Assembly: GCF_004403395.1 (NCBI RefSeq)
Contig: NZ_SOGN01000049.1
Location: 1 to 64,000 of the forward strand
Source of the DNA: Cryobacterium cheniae
Lineage (GTDB): Bacteria; Actinomycetota; Actinomycetes; Actinomycetales; Microbacteriaceae
Length of the DNA stretch: 64,000 nt
Direction: 5' to 3'
The notes beneath the pieces are model-generated. The model was not told the DNA's origin. It saw only the letters and a program-made list of their open reading frames with translations, and searched no databases. The position numbers and the translations under genes are program-made. Shown piece after piece: positions 32,339 through 42,936 of the stretch (position 1 is its first letter; each line of letters starts with the position of its first letter).

Positions 32339-33378
32339 GATGTGTGGTCCTGTCGGGGTGTCGCTGAACGGGCAAGGGTGGTGACCATCGGGGCTGCGGC
32401 AGGGACCGCCCGAACGTGGTCCTCGACGACGTCGATCAGCATCCGCTCGGATGCCGCCAGGTTCTGGCCGGGATCGAGGAGCAGGCTGTCCCGAACCTCG
32501 ACATAGCGCCGGTACAGGTGAGCACCGGGAGACCGTACGAGGAGCAGCCCCGGACGCGAAAGGTGCAGCTCGATGCTGAGCTCCGGGGAGTCTGCCACAA
32601 GGCGCTCCCACAGCGGGGTGATCCGCCAGAGCAGCGCCCGATCGCGAACGGTCTTCCGTGACCAGAGGACCCCGTCAGCCATGGCCGTCAGCCCCAAACC
32701 CAGGCCGAGACCGATGGGAGCCGTAGCGAGAGCGATGTTGTAAAGAATGCGCGGCCAGCCCTCGAAAACAAAGTCCGGGTTGAAAAAGGCTTCGGTTACG
32801 CTCGCCAGGCTGATGGTCGTGTAGGCCAGTGCCCCGAGGCAACCGAAGACCACGAGAGCCAGGGACACCCGAGTGATCAACCGACGCTGATTGCGCAGGT
32901 CGGACGCACATGCCCACCCCACCGAAACGGAGAAGAGTGCGATCGCAATCCACGTGGTGGCCGAGTAGGCTGCGAAATCCCAGCGATTCGGGAATGACTC
33001 GTGGATCTGGTCTCGAAATCGCCAGTCCCCGCCGAAGAACAGGACGGCCTGGGCGGCCACGATTGCGGCGGTGACGACGGCGGTCAGTTTTTTTCGCTGC
33101 CGGGTGAGACCACCGACCGACACTGCCTCCTGCACGATGCCGTCCAGGAGGCCGATGGCGACGATCGCTGTGGCATGAAAGATGAAGTAGGTGACGTTGT
33201 CCCCGCCGAGCAGCTTTTCCACGGCGTCGTACACGACGTGAGGCTGCAAGGTCATGGTCGTGGCGAAAGCAACCAGTGCCCAGAAGAGGCGGTGACGACG
33301 ACCGCCCAGCACGGACGGCAGGGAGAGGGCTACGGCGATCCAGATGAGCGCGCACACCGTCAGGAGGATGATCTGCAT
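32335..33378 (-). CDS. Seven-helix membrane protein, MAB_1171c-like (DUF6545-like tail)
   Basis: 347 residues. About seven hydrophobic helices occupy 1-225 (first at 1-22, last near 200-225). A cytoplasmic C-terminal region of about 120 residues follows, with LWRITPLWERLV and the charged HLYRRYVEVRDSLLL. That tail pattern resembles the family annotated as 'MAB_1171c putative transporter', which I recall occurring next to HTH and ImmA/IrrE-like genes in actinobacteria. Transport has not been shown for the family to my knowledge. ATG 33378 overlaps the upstream stop (TGATG); a GTG one codon earlier is also possible. Confidence 0.75.
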   Translation of the reverse strand: MQIILLTVCALIWIAVALSLPSVLGGRRHRLFWALVAFATTMTLQPHVVYDAVEKLLGGDNVTYFIFHATAIVAIGLLDGIVQEAVSVGGLTRQRKKLTAVVTAAIVAAQAVLFFGGDWRFRDQIHESFPNRWDFAAYSATTWIAIALFSVSVGWACASDLRNQRRLITRVSLALVVFGCLGALAYTTISLASVTEAFFNPDFVFEGWPRILYNIALATAPIGLGLGLGLTAMADGVLWSRKTVRDRALLWRITPLWERLVADSPELSIELHLSRPGLLLVRSPGAHLYRRYVEVRDSLLLDPGQNLAASERMLIDVVEDHVRAVPAAAPMVTTLARSATPRQDHTS

Positions 33379-33872
33379 CACAGCACCCGGCCGAAACCGG
33401 TGCGGGGGCCGTGGGCCGCGTCCGCATTGTCGCGCAGCATGATCAGTGCCAGCCGGTCGCCGATCGCCTCGGCCAGGGCTTCCTGCTCATCGGTGAAATT
33501 GCTGCGGGACAGCGCGTACGCGATCGAGTCCAGCGGGATGAGCGGAGTGAGCAGCGCGATCCGCTCGGCGGACACCAGCTGTTTCTCGTGCCGCAGGATC
33601 ATGTGGCCGAATTCGTGGTTGATGAACTGCTGCCGATGAACGACTGAGTCCGTCGGGGCATGGTGGATGCGCTCGAACTCCTCCCCCGCGACTTCGATCC
33701 ACAGCCCGCAGACTCCGGATTCGATCAGGCGCGGACTGGCCGCCCGGATCACGATCGCTTTGCCGCGCAGCCCTTCCATGTGCTGGTGCAGCTTCTCGGC
33801 GGTCAGCGGACGCGGGAGTTCGAGGGCGGACACCAGCTCCCGCGCCCGTTCGGTGCGTGCTTCGTAGTTCAC
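33378..33872 (-). CDS. ImmA/IrrE-like zinc metallopeptidase
   Basis: 164 residues with a zinc-peptidase motif HEFGHMILRHE (HEFGH at 86-90). An EALAEAIGDRLAL helix near 131-143 can supply the third, glutamate ligand. In ImmA/IrrE proteins this fold cleaves a partner HTH repressor or acts as a sensor. There is no fused HTH and no signal peptide. First gene of the cassette, starting at GTG 33872 after a GGAAGGGGGG-type ribosome site. The neighbouring EspR-like protein is the natural candidate partner (inference). Confidence 0.8.
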   Translation of the reverse strand: MNYEARTERARELVSALELPRPLTAEKLHQHMEGLRGKAIVIRAASPRLIESGVCGLWIEVAGEEFERIHHAPTDSVVHRQQFINHEFGHMILRHEKQLVSAERIALLTPLIPLDSIAYALSRSNFTDEQEALAEAIGDRLALIMLRDNADAAHGPRTGFGRVL

Positions 33873-33924
33873 GTCCTGCCCCCCCTTCCGCGCCGACGCC
33901 CCGTGCGCGGACGGGACGTGACAT

Positions 33925-33973
33925 TAGACATGTCCAACAGGTGCTAGCCTGAAACCCTGGTTGGACATGTCTA
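33925..33973 (-). promoter_or_regulatory. Large perfect inverted-repeat operator of the cassette
   Basis: TAGACATGTCCAAC (33925-33938) is repeated as its exact complement (33960-33973) across a 21-base spacer; the centres are 35 bases apart. Each arm contains the palindromic core ACATGT. On the minus strand, TAGACA of the right arm (-35-like), 16 bases, then CAGGCT (-10-like) could be the cassette promoter, so bound protein would cover it. The likely binder is the EspR-like regulator; EspR-family proteins are known to bind separated sites. Confidence 0.7.
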
Positions 33974-34125
33974 CGCTACCGGGTCGGGGGACCCGCACAC
34001 GCCACAGGCCGTCCGGTCGCGCTCCGTTCAGGAGTGTTCACGCGCACAGCCTCATGGGCGACACTGAAGGGGAACAGGGTGTCGCCCGGAGGCGGTGGGT
34101 GCAGCACGAAACTTGCGGCACGAGG

Positions 34126-34159
34126 AAGCCCCGCCACCCGAAACCGGGAGGCGGGGCTT
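34126..34159. terminator. Hairpin terminator downstream of pyk
   Basis: AAGCCCCGCC-A-CCCG pairs with CGGG-A-GGCGGGGCTT around a short AAA-type loop, 18 bases after the pyk stop. The T-rich tail (TTATTTTC) is on the plus-strand side, so it may also stop plus-strand read-through. Confidence 0.7.
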
Positions 34160-34177
34160 ATTTTCGTTCAGGCGGCG

Positions 34178-35623
34178 CTAGCTCTTCGCGTAGGCCGGGT
34201 GAACTTCATTGTGCGCATCGCCGACGCGGTGAACACGGATGTCGTTCGTGGAACCCGCGATTCCGGGAGGGGAACCGCTGATGACGACGACCTTGTCACC
34301 GAGCTGGGCCAGGCCCTGGCCGAGCAGGATGTCATCGACCTGACCGAACATGGCGTCCGTGTGGGTGACGCGGTCCACCAGGTAGGTCTGGATGCCCCAG
34401 GTGAGGGCCAGGCGACGACGGATGCCGGGCTCCGGGGTGAAGGCCATCATGGGGATCTTCGAACGCAGACGGGACATCCGCCGTGCCGAGTCACCGGACT
34501 CGGTGAAGATGCACAGGAACTTCGCTTCGACGAACTCGGCGACCTCGATGGCGGCGAGGGTGATCGCACCACCCTGGGTGCGGGGCTTGTTCGTCAGCGG
34601 AACGATGCGCTCCAGACCGTGGTCCTCGGTCGACGCGACGATGCGCGCCATCGTCTGGACCGTGACGACGGGGTATTCACCGACGCTGGTCTCACCGCTG
34701 AGCATGACCGCATCGGCGCCGTCGAGTACGGCGTTGGCGACGTCAGACGTCTCCGCGCGCGTCGGCACCGGGCTGTGGATCATGGACTCGAGCATCTGCG
34801 TCGCCACAATGACCGGCTTGGCCATGCGGCGAGCCAGCTCGACCGCGTGCTTCTGAACGATCGGGACGGCCTCGAGCGGCAGCTCGACGCCGAGGTCGCC
34901 TCGGGCGACCATGATGGCGTCGAACGCGTCGACGATGCCTTCGAGGTTCTCCACGGCCTGCGGCTTCTCGATCTTCGCGATCACGGGAACGCGACGGCCT
35001 TCTTCAGCCATGATCTCGTGCACGCGGGTGATGTCGGCGGCGTCGCGAACGAACGACAGCGCGATCAGGTCCGTGCCGAGGCGGAGGCCCCAGCGCAGGT
35101 CGGCCTCGTCCTTTTCGGACAGGGCCGGCACGTTGACCGCTACACCGGGCAGGTTGATGCCCTTGTTGTTCGAGACAGGGCCGGCGACGATGACCGTGGT
35201 CGTCACGACGGTGTCGTTCGTGGCGACCACCTCGACCTTGACCTTGCCGTCGTCGATCAGCAGGAAGTCGCCCGGCTTGACGTCCTGGGGCAAACCCTTG
35301 TACGTGGTGCCGGAGAGTTCCTTGGTGCCCAGGATTTCTTCCGTGGTGATCTTAAAGATGTCTCCGACGGCCAGTTCGTAAGGGCCGCCCTCGAACTTTC
35401 CGAGTCGGATCTTCGGCCCCTGCAGGTCGACCATGACAGCGACGGCGCGACCGGAGTCGTTGGCGGCCTTGCGCACATTCGCATAAACACCCTCGTGGAC
35501 TTGATAGTCCCCGTGGCTGAGGTTCATCCGGCAGACGTCGACTCCGGCATCGATGATGGCTCGAATCTGGTCGTAACTAGACGCTGCCGGCCCGAGGGTG
35601 GCAACAATTTTGGCGCGTCTCAT
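34178..35623 (-). CDS. pyk: Pyruvate kinase
   Basis: Makes pyruvate and ATP from phosphoenolpyruvate. 481 residues. RMNLSHG (32-38) and the active-site stretch MVARGDLGVELP (about 236-247) are present, and the C-terminal allosteric domain is complete. ATG at 35623 with GGAGA upstream. Last gene of the 30-kb minus-strand run. A 109-base gap separates it from gltD, with a small TCACTG-GAT-CAGTGA hairpin (35714-35728) just after the gltD stop. Confidence 0.96.
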   Translation of the reverse strand: MRRAKIVATLGPAASSYDQIRAIIDAGVDVCRMNLSHGDYQVHEGVYANVRKAANDSGRAVAVMVDLQGPKIRLGKFEGGPYELAVGDIFKITTEEILGTKELSGTTYKGLPQDVKPGDFLLIDDGKVKVEVVATNDTVVTTTVIVAGPVSNNKGINLPGVAVNVPALSEKDEADLRWGLRLGTDLIALSFVRDAADITRVHEIMAEEGRRVPVIAKIEKPQAVENLEGIVDAFDAIMVARGDLGVELPLEAVPIVQKHAVELARRMAKPVIVATQMLESMIHSPVPTRAETSDVANAVLDGADAVMLSGETSVGEYPVVTVQTMARIVASTEDHGLERIVPLTNKPRTQGGAITLAAIEVAEFVEAKFLCIFTESGDSARRMSRLRSKIPMMAFTPEPGIRRRLALTWGIQTYLVDRVTHTDAMFGQVDDILLGQGLAQLGDKVVVISGSPPGIAGSTNDIRVHRVGDAHNEVHPAYAKS

Positions 35624-35732
35624 ACTGAAATTCTCCGGTTTCCGCGCTTCTTTGGCGCATGTTTTCTGTTGTGGGGTGGGAGACCACGGGGTGGTGGATC
35701 TCTTGGAATCGAATCACTGGATCAGTGACCAA

Positions 35733-37190
35733 TCAGAGTGCGAAGGCGTGGTCGGTCGGTTTGACCGGGGCAGGCAGTTGCGTCTCGCCTTCGAGGAATT
35801 TGTCGACGGCCGCCGCGGCAGCCCGGCCTTCGGCGATGGCCCAGACGATGAGTGACTGGCCGCGACCGGCATCACCGGCTACGAATACGCCTTCATGGCT
35901 GGTTTGGTAGTTATCGTCGCGTTCGACATTACTCCGCCCATCGACCGGTACGTGTAGTTGGTCGGTCAGCTCGCGTGATTCGGGGCCGGAGAACCCCATG
36001 GCCAGGAGCACCAGATCCGCGGGGATCTCTCGCTCCGTTCCGGCCTTGGGCACGCGACGTCCGTCCAGGAACTCGGTCTCAGCAACGCGGATGGCGCGCA
36101 CCTCGCCGACCTCGTTGGCCAGGAACTCCACCGTCGACACCAGGAACTCCCGGTTGCCGCCCTCTTCGTGGGCGCTCGACACCTCGAAGAGCGTCGGCGA
36201 CAGCGGCCAGGGCTGGTGCTCCGGTCGGTCCCGGCCCGGCTGGCGACCGATGGCGAGGTTGGTGACGGATGCCGCGGACTGACGGTGCGCCGTGCCGATG
36301 CAGTCCGCGCCGGTGTCGCCGCCGCCGAGGACGACCACGTGCTTGCCCTCCGCGGTGATCTGCTGATCGACCGTGTCGCCGGCGCCGACCCGGTTCTGCT
36401 GCACCAGGTATTCCATGGCAAAGTGCACGCCGGGCAGGTCGCGCCCGGGGATCGGCAGGTCGCGGGGCACCATCGCACCGGTGGCGACCACCACGGCGTC
36501 ATAGCGGGCCCGGAGTTCGTCCCAGCCGATGTCGACTCCGATGGTGACCCCGGCGCGGAAGCGGGTGCCCTCCGCGGTCATCTGGGCCAGACGGGTTTCG
36601 AGGTGCTTCTTCTCCATTTTGAAGTCCGGGATGCCGTAGCGCAGCAGCCCGCCGATGCGGTCGTCTCGTTCGAAGACCGCGACCGTGTGGCCGGCCCGCG
36701 TGAGCTGCTGGGCGGCCGCGAGGCCGGCCGGACCGGAGCCGACGACGGCGACCGTCTTGCCGGTGAGGCGTCCCGGCGGCTGGGGCTGCACCCATCCGTT
36801 GGCGAACGCCTGGTCGATGATGGAGACCTCGACCTGCTTGATGGTGACCGGCGGCTGGCTGATGCCGAGCACGCAGGCCGCCTCGCAGGGCGCCGGGCAG
36901 AGGCGCCCGGTGAACTCCGGGAAGTTGTTCGTCACGTGCAGACGTTCGATGGCCTGCCGGCCCTCGTCGCGCCAGGTGAGGTCGTTCCACTCCGGGATGA
37001 TGTTGCCGAGGGGGCAGCCCTGCTGGCAGAAGGGCACGCCGCAGTCCATGCAGCGACCGGCCTGGCGTTTCAGCTGCGTGGCGTCGCCCTGCTCATAGAC
37101 CTCTTTCCAGTCCATGAGTCGAACGGCGACAGGACGCCGTGCCGGGAGCTCCCGGTCCGTGGTCTTGAGGAATCCCTTCGGATCAGCCAT
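35733..37190 (-). CDS. gltD: Glutamate synthase (NADPH) small subunit
   Basis: FAD flavoprotein that passes electrons from NADPH to GltB. 485 residues. The N-terminal Fe-S ligands lie in [13 protein letters not shown] (Cys47, 50, 55, 59), with a second set in CPAPCEAAC. The FAD-binding [13 protein letters not shown] and the NADPH-binding [11 protein letters not shown] follow. The ATG overlaps the end of gltB by 8 bases, so the two subunits are coupled. Confidence 0.96.
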   Translation of the reverse strand: MADPKGFLKTTDRELPARRPVAVRLMDWKEVYEQGDATQLKRQAGRCMDCGVPFCQQGCPLGNIIPEWNDLTWRDEGRQAIERLHVTNNFPEFTGRLCPAPCEAACVLGISQPPVTIKQVEVSIIDQAFANGWVQPQPPGRLTGKTVAVVGSGPAGLAAAQQLTRAGHTVAVFERDDRIGGLLRYGIPDFKMEKKHLETRLAQMTAEGTRFRAGVTIGVDIGWDELRARYDAVVVATGAMVPRDLPIPGRDLPGVHFAMEYLVQQNRVGAGDTVDQQITAEGKHVVVLGGGDTGADCIGTAHRQSAASVTNLAIGRQPGRDRPEHQPWPLSPTLFEVSSAHEEGGNREFLVSTVEFLANEVGEVRAIRVAETEFLDGRRVPKAGTEREIPADLVLLAMGFSGPESRELTDQLHVPVDGRSNVERDDNYQTSHEGVFVAGDAGRGQSLIVWAIAEGRAAAAAVDKFLEGETQLPAPVKPTDHAFAL

Positions 37191-40100
37191 TGGTTGCCTC
37201 CAGAATGCGGTTCCAGACGACGACGCCATCGGGGTCGAGACCCTCGGTGACAGCGGTCTGCCTGGTGGCCAGGACGGCCGCGTAGTCGCGCGGCAGCACC
37301 TTGACGAAAGTGGACATGGTGGTCTCGAAATCGGCCAGCAACCGGGCCGCCAGCGCGGACTCGGTCTGGTCGTGATGCTGTTCGAGCAGGTCGAGCACGA
37401 TCTCACGGTCCGCGCCGCCGAGGGGCAGAAGCGTGAGCTCGCCGGAGTCGAGGGCCTGCCGGTTGACGTTCTCGGTGCGGAGACCGTAGACGTAGGCGGT
37501 TCCGCCGGACATGCCGGCCCCGAGGTTGCGTCCGGTCTCGCCGAGGATGACAGCCAGTCCCCCGGTCATGTATTCGAGGGCGTGGTCGCCGACGCCTTCG
37601 ACCACGGCGGTGGCGCCGGAGTTGCGCACCAGGAAGCGTTCGCCCACGATTCCGCGGATGAACATGCTGCCCTGGGTCGCGCCGTAGCCGATGACGTTGC
37701 CGGCGATCACGTTCTGCTCGGCCGGGAACAGGCTGCCCCGGTCGGGTCGAACGGTGATCTGGCCTCCGGAGAGGCCCTTGCCGACGTAATCGTTGGAGTC
37801 ACCCTCGAGCCGCAGGGTGACGCCGTTCGGCAGGAACGCGCCGAAGGACTGGCCGGCGCTGCCGGTGAGGGTGACGTCGATGGAGCCGGACGGCAGACCG
37901 TTCTCCCCGTGGCGCACGGTGACCTGGTGGCCGAGCATGGTGCCGACGGCGCGCTCGGTGTTGCGGATGGGCATGGTGATCGAGACCCGCCCACCGTGTT
38001 CGAGCACGCTGGCACTCCGCCGGATCAGTTCGTTGTCGAAGTGGAGCTCGAGTTCGTGCTCCTGCGCCCGACCGGACTGCCGGGGCTCCCCCGCGGAGAA
38101 GTCCGGACCGACCAGGATGGGCGACAGGTCGAGCCCGGCGGCCTTCCAGTGGGTGAGAGCCCCGTTGACGTCGAGCACCTCGCGGTGGCCGATGGCCTCG
38201 TCGAGGCTGCGGAAACCGAGTTCGGCGAGGTACTCGCGCACCTCCTGGGCGATGAACTCGAAGAAGTTGACAACGTGCTCGGCCTTGCCGGTGAAACGTT
38301 TGCGCAACTCCGGGTTCTGGGTGGCCACCCCGACGGGGCAGGTGTCCAGGTGGCAGACGCGCATCATGACGCAACCCTCCACGATCAGCGGCGCGGTGGC
38401 GAAGCCGAACTCTTCGGCGCCCAGCAGCGCGCCGATGATGACATCGCGGCCGGTCTTCAACTGGCCGTCGACCTGCAGCACGACACGGTCGCGCATCCCG
38501 TTGAGCATCAGGGTCTGCTGGGTTTCGGCGAGGCCGAGTTCCCAGGGTGTTCCCGCGTGCTTGAGGGAGTTGAGCGGGCTCGCGCCGGTGCCGCCGTCAT
38601 GGCCGGAGATGAGGATGACGTCGGAGAGGGCCTTGGCCACGCCGGCGGCAACCGCGCCGATGCCGGACTGGCTGACCAGTTTGGTGTGGATGCGCGCATC
38701 CGGGTTCGCCCGCTTCAGGTCGAAGATCAGCTGTTTGAGGTCTTCGATCGAGTAGATGTCGTGGTGCGGGGGCGGCGAGATCAGGCCGACGCCGGCGGTT
38801 GCGTGCCGGGTGCGCGCGATCCACGGGTAGACCTTCGTGGGCGGCAGCTGGCCCCCCTCGCCGGGCTTGGCACCCTGCGCCAGTTTGATCTGGATGTCGT
38901 CAGCGTGGGACAGGTACATGCTGGTGACACCGAACCGACCGGACGCCACCTGCTTGACGGCGCTGCGTCGCTCCGGGTCGAGCAGACGGTCGAGGTCCTC
39001 CCCGCCCTCGCCGGTGTTGGATTTGCCGCCGAGGCGGTTCATCGCGATGGCGAGGGTTTCGTGCGCCTCCGCGGAGATCGAGCCGTAGCTCATCGCCCCG
39101 GTCGCAAAACGTTTCACGATCGAGGAGACCGGTTCCACCTCGTCCAGAGGCACGGGGTGGCGCTTGCCGGTGGTGAAGGTGAACATGCCGCGCAGCGTCA
39201 TCAGGCTGGACGCCTGGTCGTCGACGAGTTTCGTGTACTCACGGAAGATGTCGTAGCGGCGCGTGCGGGTGGAGTGCTGCAACCGGAAGATGGTGTCCGG
39301 GTTGAACAGGTGCGGGGACCCGTCGCGGCGCCACTGGTACTCGCCGCCGGTGGTGAGGCGTTCGTGCGCGGTGACCGCGGCGTCCTCGGGGTAGGCGGCC
39401 CGGTGCCGAGCCTCGTTCTCGGCCGCGACGACCTCGATGCCGATGCCGCCGAGCTTGCTGGTGGTGCCGGTGAAGTACTGGTCGACGAAGTCCTGGCTCA
39501 GGCCCACGGCCTCGAAGGTCTGCGCGCCCGCGTACGAGGAGACGGTCGAGATGCCCATCTTGGACATGATCTTGAGCACCCCCTTGCCGAGGGCCTTGAT
39601 CACGTTGCGCACGGCCTGTTCGGGCGTCCCGGTCGTGATGTAGCCGCTGCGCACCAGGTCTTCGCACGTTTCCATCGCGAGGTACGGGTTGACGGCGGAC
39701 GCGCCGTAGCCGATCAGAAGCGCGACGTGGTGCACTTCGCGCACGTCACCCGCCTCGACCACGATGCCCACCTTCATCCGGTTCTGCGTGCGGATCAGGT
39801 GATGGTGCACCGCGGCGATCATCAGCAGCGACGGGATCGGGGCGAGGTCCTTGTTGGAGTCCCGGTCGGAGAGGACGAGGAACATGGCACCGTCGGCGAT
39901 GGCCGCGTCGGCCTCGGCGCACATCGCCTGGATGCGTGCCGCGAGGGCGTCCGGCCCGTCTTCGATCCGGTAGAGTCCGCGGATGGTCGTGGTGGTGCGG
40001 CTGCCCGGCGCGGTGTCGATGTGCTGGATCTTGGCCAGCTCGTCGTTGTCGATCACGGGGAAGTCGAGCACGACCTGACGGGCGTGCTCGGGGCCCACCG

Positions 40101-41760
40101 ACAGGAGGTTGCGCTCCGGGCCGAGTCCGAGCTTGAGGGAGGTGACGACTTCCTCGCGGATCGAGTCGAGCGGCGGGTTCGTCACCTGGGCGAACTGCTG
40201 CGTGAAGTAGTCGAACAACAGCCGGGGCCGGTCGCTGAGCACGGCGATGGGGGTGTCGGAGCCCATCGCCCCCAGCGGTTCCCCACCGAGGCGCGCCATC
40301 GGCGCGAGCAGGATCCGCACCTCTTCCTCGGTGTAGCCGAAGGTGCGCTGGCGGCGGACGACGGATGCCGGCGGGTGCACGATGTGCTCCCGGTCGGGCA
40401 GGTCCTTGAGGTTGATCCGCCCGGCGTCCAGCCAGGTTCCCCACGGTTCACTGGCCGCGAGGTCGGCCTTGATCTCGTCGTCTTCGATCAGACGGCCCGC
40501 AACCGTGTCGACCAGGAACATTTTGCCGGGTCGCAGGCGGCCCTTGCGCACCACCCGGCTGGGATCGATGTCGAGCACGCCGATCTCGCTGGCCAGCACG
40601 ACGAGGCCGTCATCGGTGATGAGGTAGCGGCCGGGTCGCAGCCCGTTGCGGTCGAGGGTGGCGCCGACGAGAGATCCGTCGGTGAAGACGATCGCGGCCG
40701 GGCCGTCCCACGGTTCCATCAGCATGGAGTGGTACTCGTAGAACGCGCGGCGCTCCTCGTCGAGGTCGGTCTGGTTCTCCCAGGCTTCCGGAACCATCAT
40801 CATCACGGCGTGCGGGAGGGAACGGCCGGAAAGGCTGAGCAGCTCCACCACCTCATCGAAGGAGGCCGAGTCGCTGCCGCCGGGGGTGACGATCGGCAGC
40901 AGTGGCGCCAGGTCGCCGAGCAACTCGGATTCGAGTTGGGACTGGCGCGCCTGCATCCAGTTGCGGTTGCCCTGCACCGTGTTGATCTCGCCGTTGTGCG
41001 CGATCATGCGGAACGGCTGCGCGAGCGGCCAGGACGGGAACGTGTTGGTGGAGTAGCGGGAGTGCACGAGGGCGAGCTTCGAGACAAAGCGCGGGTCGGA
41101 CAGGTCCGGGTAGAACGGTTCCAACTGGAGCGTCGTCACCATGCCTTTGTAGACCACGGTGCGGCAGGACAGCGACGCGAAGTAGATCGTCAGCTCGCGT
41201 TCGGCGCGCTTCCGCAGCCGGACGGCCTGGCGGTCCAGGGCGATGTCTCTGACCGTGTCCCCGGCCTCGGTCGTGCGGGTGCTCCGCACGAACAGCTGCT
41301 GGATGGCCGGCATGGCCGCGCGGGCCAGGTTGCCGACCTCCTCGGGGCGCACGGGCACTTCGCGCCAGCCGAGGATGACCAGACCCTCTTCGAGGGCGAT
41401 CCGATTGATCTGACGCTTGATGTCACTGCGCTTGGTGGGGTCGGTGGGCAGGAATACGTTGCCGACGGCGTAGCGGCCCGCCTCGGGCAGGGCGAAGTCG
41501 GTCACCGCCTGCAGGAACTCGTCGGGAACCTGGGTGATGATGCCCGCTCCGTCGCCGGTGCCCGCATCCGAGCCGACCGCGCCGCGGTGCTCGAGGTTGC
41601 GGAGCGCGTCGAGGGCGAGAGTGATGATGTCGTGCCCGGCGGTGCCGCGAAGCGTGGCGACCATGGCGAGGCCACAGGCGTCGCGTTCATCGGCCGGGTT
41701 GTACAGGCCCTGCGGCTTCGGCACGGCGCTGAAGCGCGAGAAGAGGGGTGTTTGCGGCAT
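37183..41760 (-). CDS. gltB: Glutamate synthase (NADPH) large subunit
   Basis: Converts glutamine and 2-oxoglutarate to two glutamates. 1,525 residues, full length. After a 28-residue propeptide the glutaminase nucleophile is Cys29 (RDACGLAM). Then come the central domain, the FMN synthase domain with the Fe-S cysteines in [12 protein letters not shown] (about 1131-1142), and the C-terminal GXGXG helix domain with repeated GG motifs. The start ATG 41760 fits the propeptide; the frame stays open to 41841. It lies between lgt and gltD. Ammonium control is likely but no operator is visible in 41761-41883. Confidence 0.96.
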   Translation of the reverse strand: MPQTPLFSRFSAVPKPQGLYNPADERDACGLAMVATLRGTAGHDIITLALDALRNLEHRGAVGSDAGTGDGAGIITQVPDEFLQAVTDFALPEAGRYAVGNVFLPTDPTKRSDIKRQINRIALEEGLVILGWREVPVRPEEVGNLARAAMPAIQQLFVRSTRTTEAGDTVRDIALDRQAVRLRKRAERELTIYFASLSCRTVVYKGMVTTLQLEPFYPDLSDPRFVSKLALVHSRYSTNTFPSWPLAQPFRMIAHNGEINTVQGNRNWMQARQSQLESELLGDLAPLLPIVTPGGSDSASFDEVVELLSLSGRSLPHAVMMMVPEAWENQTDLDEERRAFYEYHSMLMEPWDGPAAIVFTDGSLVGATLDRNGLRPGRYLITDDGLVVLASEIGVLDIDPSRVVRKGRLRPGKMFLVDTVAGRLIEDDEIKADLAASEPWGTWLDAGRINLKDLPDREHIVHPPASVVRRQRTFGYTEEEVRILLAPMARLGGEPLGAMGSDTPIAVLSDRPRLLFDYFTQQFAQVTNPPLDSIREEVVTSLKLGLGPERNLLSVGPEHARQVVLDFPVIDNDELAKIQHIDTAPGSRTTTTIRGLYRIEDGPDALAARIQAMCAEADAAIADGAMFLVLSDRDSNKDLAPIPSLLMIAAVHHHLIRTQNRMKVGIVVEAGDVREVHHVALLIGYGASAVNPYLAMETCEDLVRSGYITTGTPEQAVRNVIKALGKGVLKIMSKMGISTVSSYAGAQTFEAVGLSQDFVDQYFTGTTSKLGGIGIEVVAAENEARHRAAYPEDAAVTAHERLTTGGEYQWRRDGSPHLFNPDTIFRLQHSTRTRRYDIFREYTKLVDDQASSLMTLRGMFTFTTGKRHPVPLDEVEPVSSIVKRFATGAMSYGSISAEAHETLAIAMNRLGGKSNTGEGGEDLDRLLDPERRSAVKQVASGRFGVTSMYLSHADDIQIKLAQGAKPGEGGQLPPTKVYPWIARTRHATAGVGLISPPPHHDIYSIEDLKQLIFDLKRANPDARIHTKLVSQSGIGAVAAGVAKALSDVILISGHDGGTGASPLNSLKHAGTPWELGLAETQQTLMLNGMRDRVVLQVDGQLKTGRDVIIGALLGAEEFGFATAPLIVEGCVMMRVCHLDTCPVGVATQNPELRKRFTGKAEHVVNFFEFIAQEVREYLAELGFRSLDEAIGHREVLDVNGALTHWKAAGLDLSPILVGPDFSAGEPRQSGRAQEHELELHFDNELIRRSASVLEHGGRVSITMPIRNTERAVGTMLGHQVTVRHGENGLPSGSIDVTLTGSAGQSFGAFLPNGVTLRLEGDSNDYVGKGLSGGQITVRPDRGSLFPAEQNVIAGNVIGYGATQGSMFIRGIVGERFLVRNSGATAVVEGVGDHALEYMTGGLAVILGETGRNLGAGMSGGTAYVYGLRTENVNRQALDSGELTLLPLGGADREIVLDLLEQHHDQTESALAARLLADFETTMSTFVKVLPRDYAAVLATRQTAVTEGLDPDGVVVWNRILEATNG

Positions 41761-41883
41761 TGGACCGTCCTCACGAAAGTAACTGGCGAGTGGGGACGAC
41801 GCTGGCCCGCTCAGGGAGACATGTGCGCGGCGGCCCGTCATTCCGGGTCACAAGCCGTGGTACAGGTTGAAGGTTACCTGGGC

Positions 41884-42861
41884 CTAGAGGCGCGAGTTGC
41901 TGGTGCTTGTGGCTGCAACGTCGTCTGCTTCAGCGGGACCGACGGCCTCATCACCGTGATCTTCGGGGTCCGAATCAGACTCTTCAGACTCTACCTCAGC
42001 GTCGGGGCCCTTCCACTCGCGACCGGGAACATACACGCTCGCGGGCAGTCCCGTGTGGCGTCGGCTCTGCACCGCGATCAGGATGATGCCCAGCAGGATC
42101 GCGGCGAGGGCGGCCCAGACGTTGGTGCGGAGGCCGAAGAAGATCTCGCTCGGGTCGACCCGGATGGATTCGAAGAAGCTGCGGCCGAGGCCGTACCAGA
42201 TCAGGTAGACGCCGAAGGCCTTACCCCAGCGGAGCGCGACCTTGCGTTCGATGGCCAGGATCAAGACGACACCGACCACGTTCCAGATCATCTCGTAGAG
42301 AAAGGTGGGGTGGAACAGGGTCTCGGGGGGAAGCCCGATCGGGAGGGCAGGGTTCGCCGCGGAAACCTCGAGGCCCCATGGCAGGTCGGTCGGCAGCCCG
42401 AAGAGCTCCTCGTTGAACCAGTTGCCGAGGCGACCCATGGCCTGGGCCACCAGCATCCCGGGTGCCAGGGCGTCTGCGAAGGCCCAGAACCGGATGCCCG
42501 ACATGCGACAGCCGATGTACGCTCCGACGGCACCGCCCAGAAGCGCTCCGAAGATGGCGTTCCCGCCGTTCCAGATGGCGAACACCTCCAACGGGTCGGC
42601 GCCCTCGAAGAAGTAGTCGGAGGGGTGCGTGAGAACGTGGTAGATGCGCGCGCCGACGATGCCCAGCGGAACGGCCCAGAGGATGATGTCGAGCACCACT
42701 CCCGGCTCGCCGCCGCGCTTGGTCAGCCGGCGGCTCGTCATGACGGTCGCGGCGATGATCCCGGCCAGAATGCACAGGGCGTAGGCGTGAATGGTGAACG
42801 GGCCGAGGGTGAACGAGCTCCATTCGGGGCTCGGGCTCGGGATGCTCAGAGGAAAAGACAC
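41884..42861 (-). CDS. lgt: Prolipoprotein diacylglyceryl transferase
   Basis: Inner-membrane enzyme that attaches diacylglycerol to the lipobox cysteine of prolipoproteins. 325 residues with seven hydrophobic helices. Signature stretches VGARIYHVLTH and GRLGNWFNEELFG are present, and a charged acidic C-terminal tail follows (about 275-325, rich in E, D and S) as in other actinobacteria. I chose GTG 42861, preceded by AAAGGTAG; ATG 42882 would add seven residues without a ribosome site. Follows trpA, an order shared with M. tuberculosis. Confidence 0.93.
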   Translation of the reverse strand: MSFPLSIPSPSPEWSSFTLGPFTIHAYALCILAGIIAATVMTSRRLTKRGGEPGVVLDIILWAVPLGIVGARIYHVLTHPSDYFFEGADPLEVFAIWNGGNAIFGALLGGAVGAYIGCRMSGIRFWAFADALAPGMLVAQAMGRLGNWFNEELFGLPTDLPWGLEVSAANPALPIGLPPETLFHPTFLYEMIWNVVGVVLILAIERKVALRWGKAFGVYLIWYGLGRSFFESIRVDPSEIFFGLRTNVWAALAAILLGIILIAVQSRRHTGLPASVYVPGREWKGPDAEVESEESDSDPEDHGDEAVGPAEADDVAATSTSNSRL

Positions 42862-42936
42862 CTGGGGACTACCTTTCATCATGGCGTCGGGGAGTGGCCG
42901 AGACCGCCTCGGTCAACTTACCCTAGCCAGTGGGAA

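Larger units (their letters stand above)
33873..34177. other. 305-bp gene-free stretch between the cassette and pyk
   Basis: It holds the cassette promoter/operator (33925-33973), a 9-bp perfect hairpin GGGCGACAC...GTGTCGCCC (34056-34064 with 34079-34087, 14-base loop) and the pyk-side terminator (34126-34159). No protein-coding frame with a start and plausible composition is supported, and no tRNA 3'-end duplication or integrase remnant was seen. Confidence 0.6.

Noticed and set aside
31687-34177. Genomic island with att sites at tRNA-Leu
   Set aside because: No integrase, no duplicated tRNA 3' end on the far side and no GC or codon break; the cassette may be inserted but attachment sites cannot be supported.
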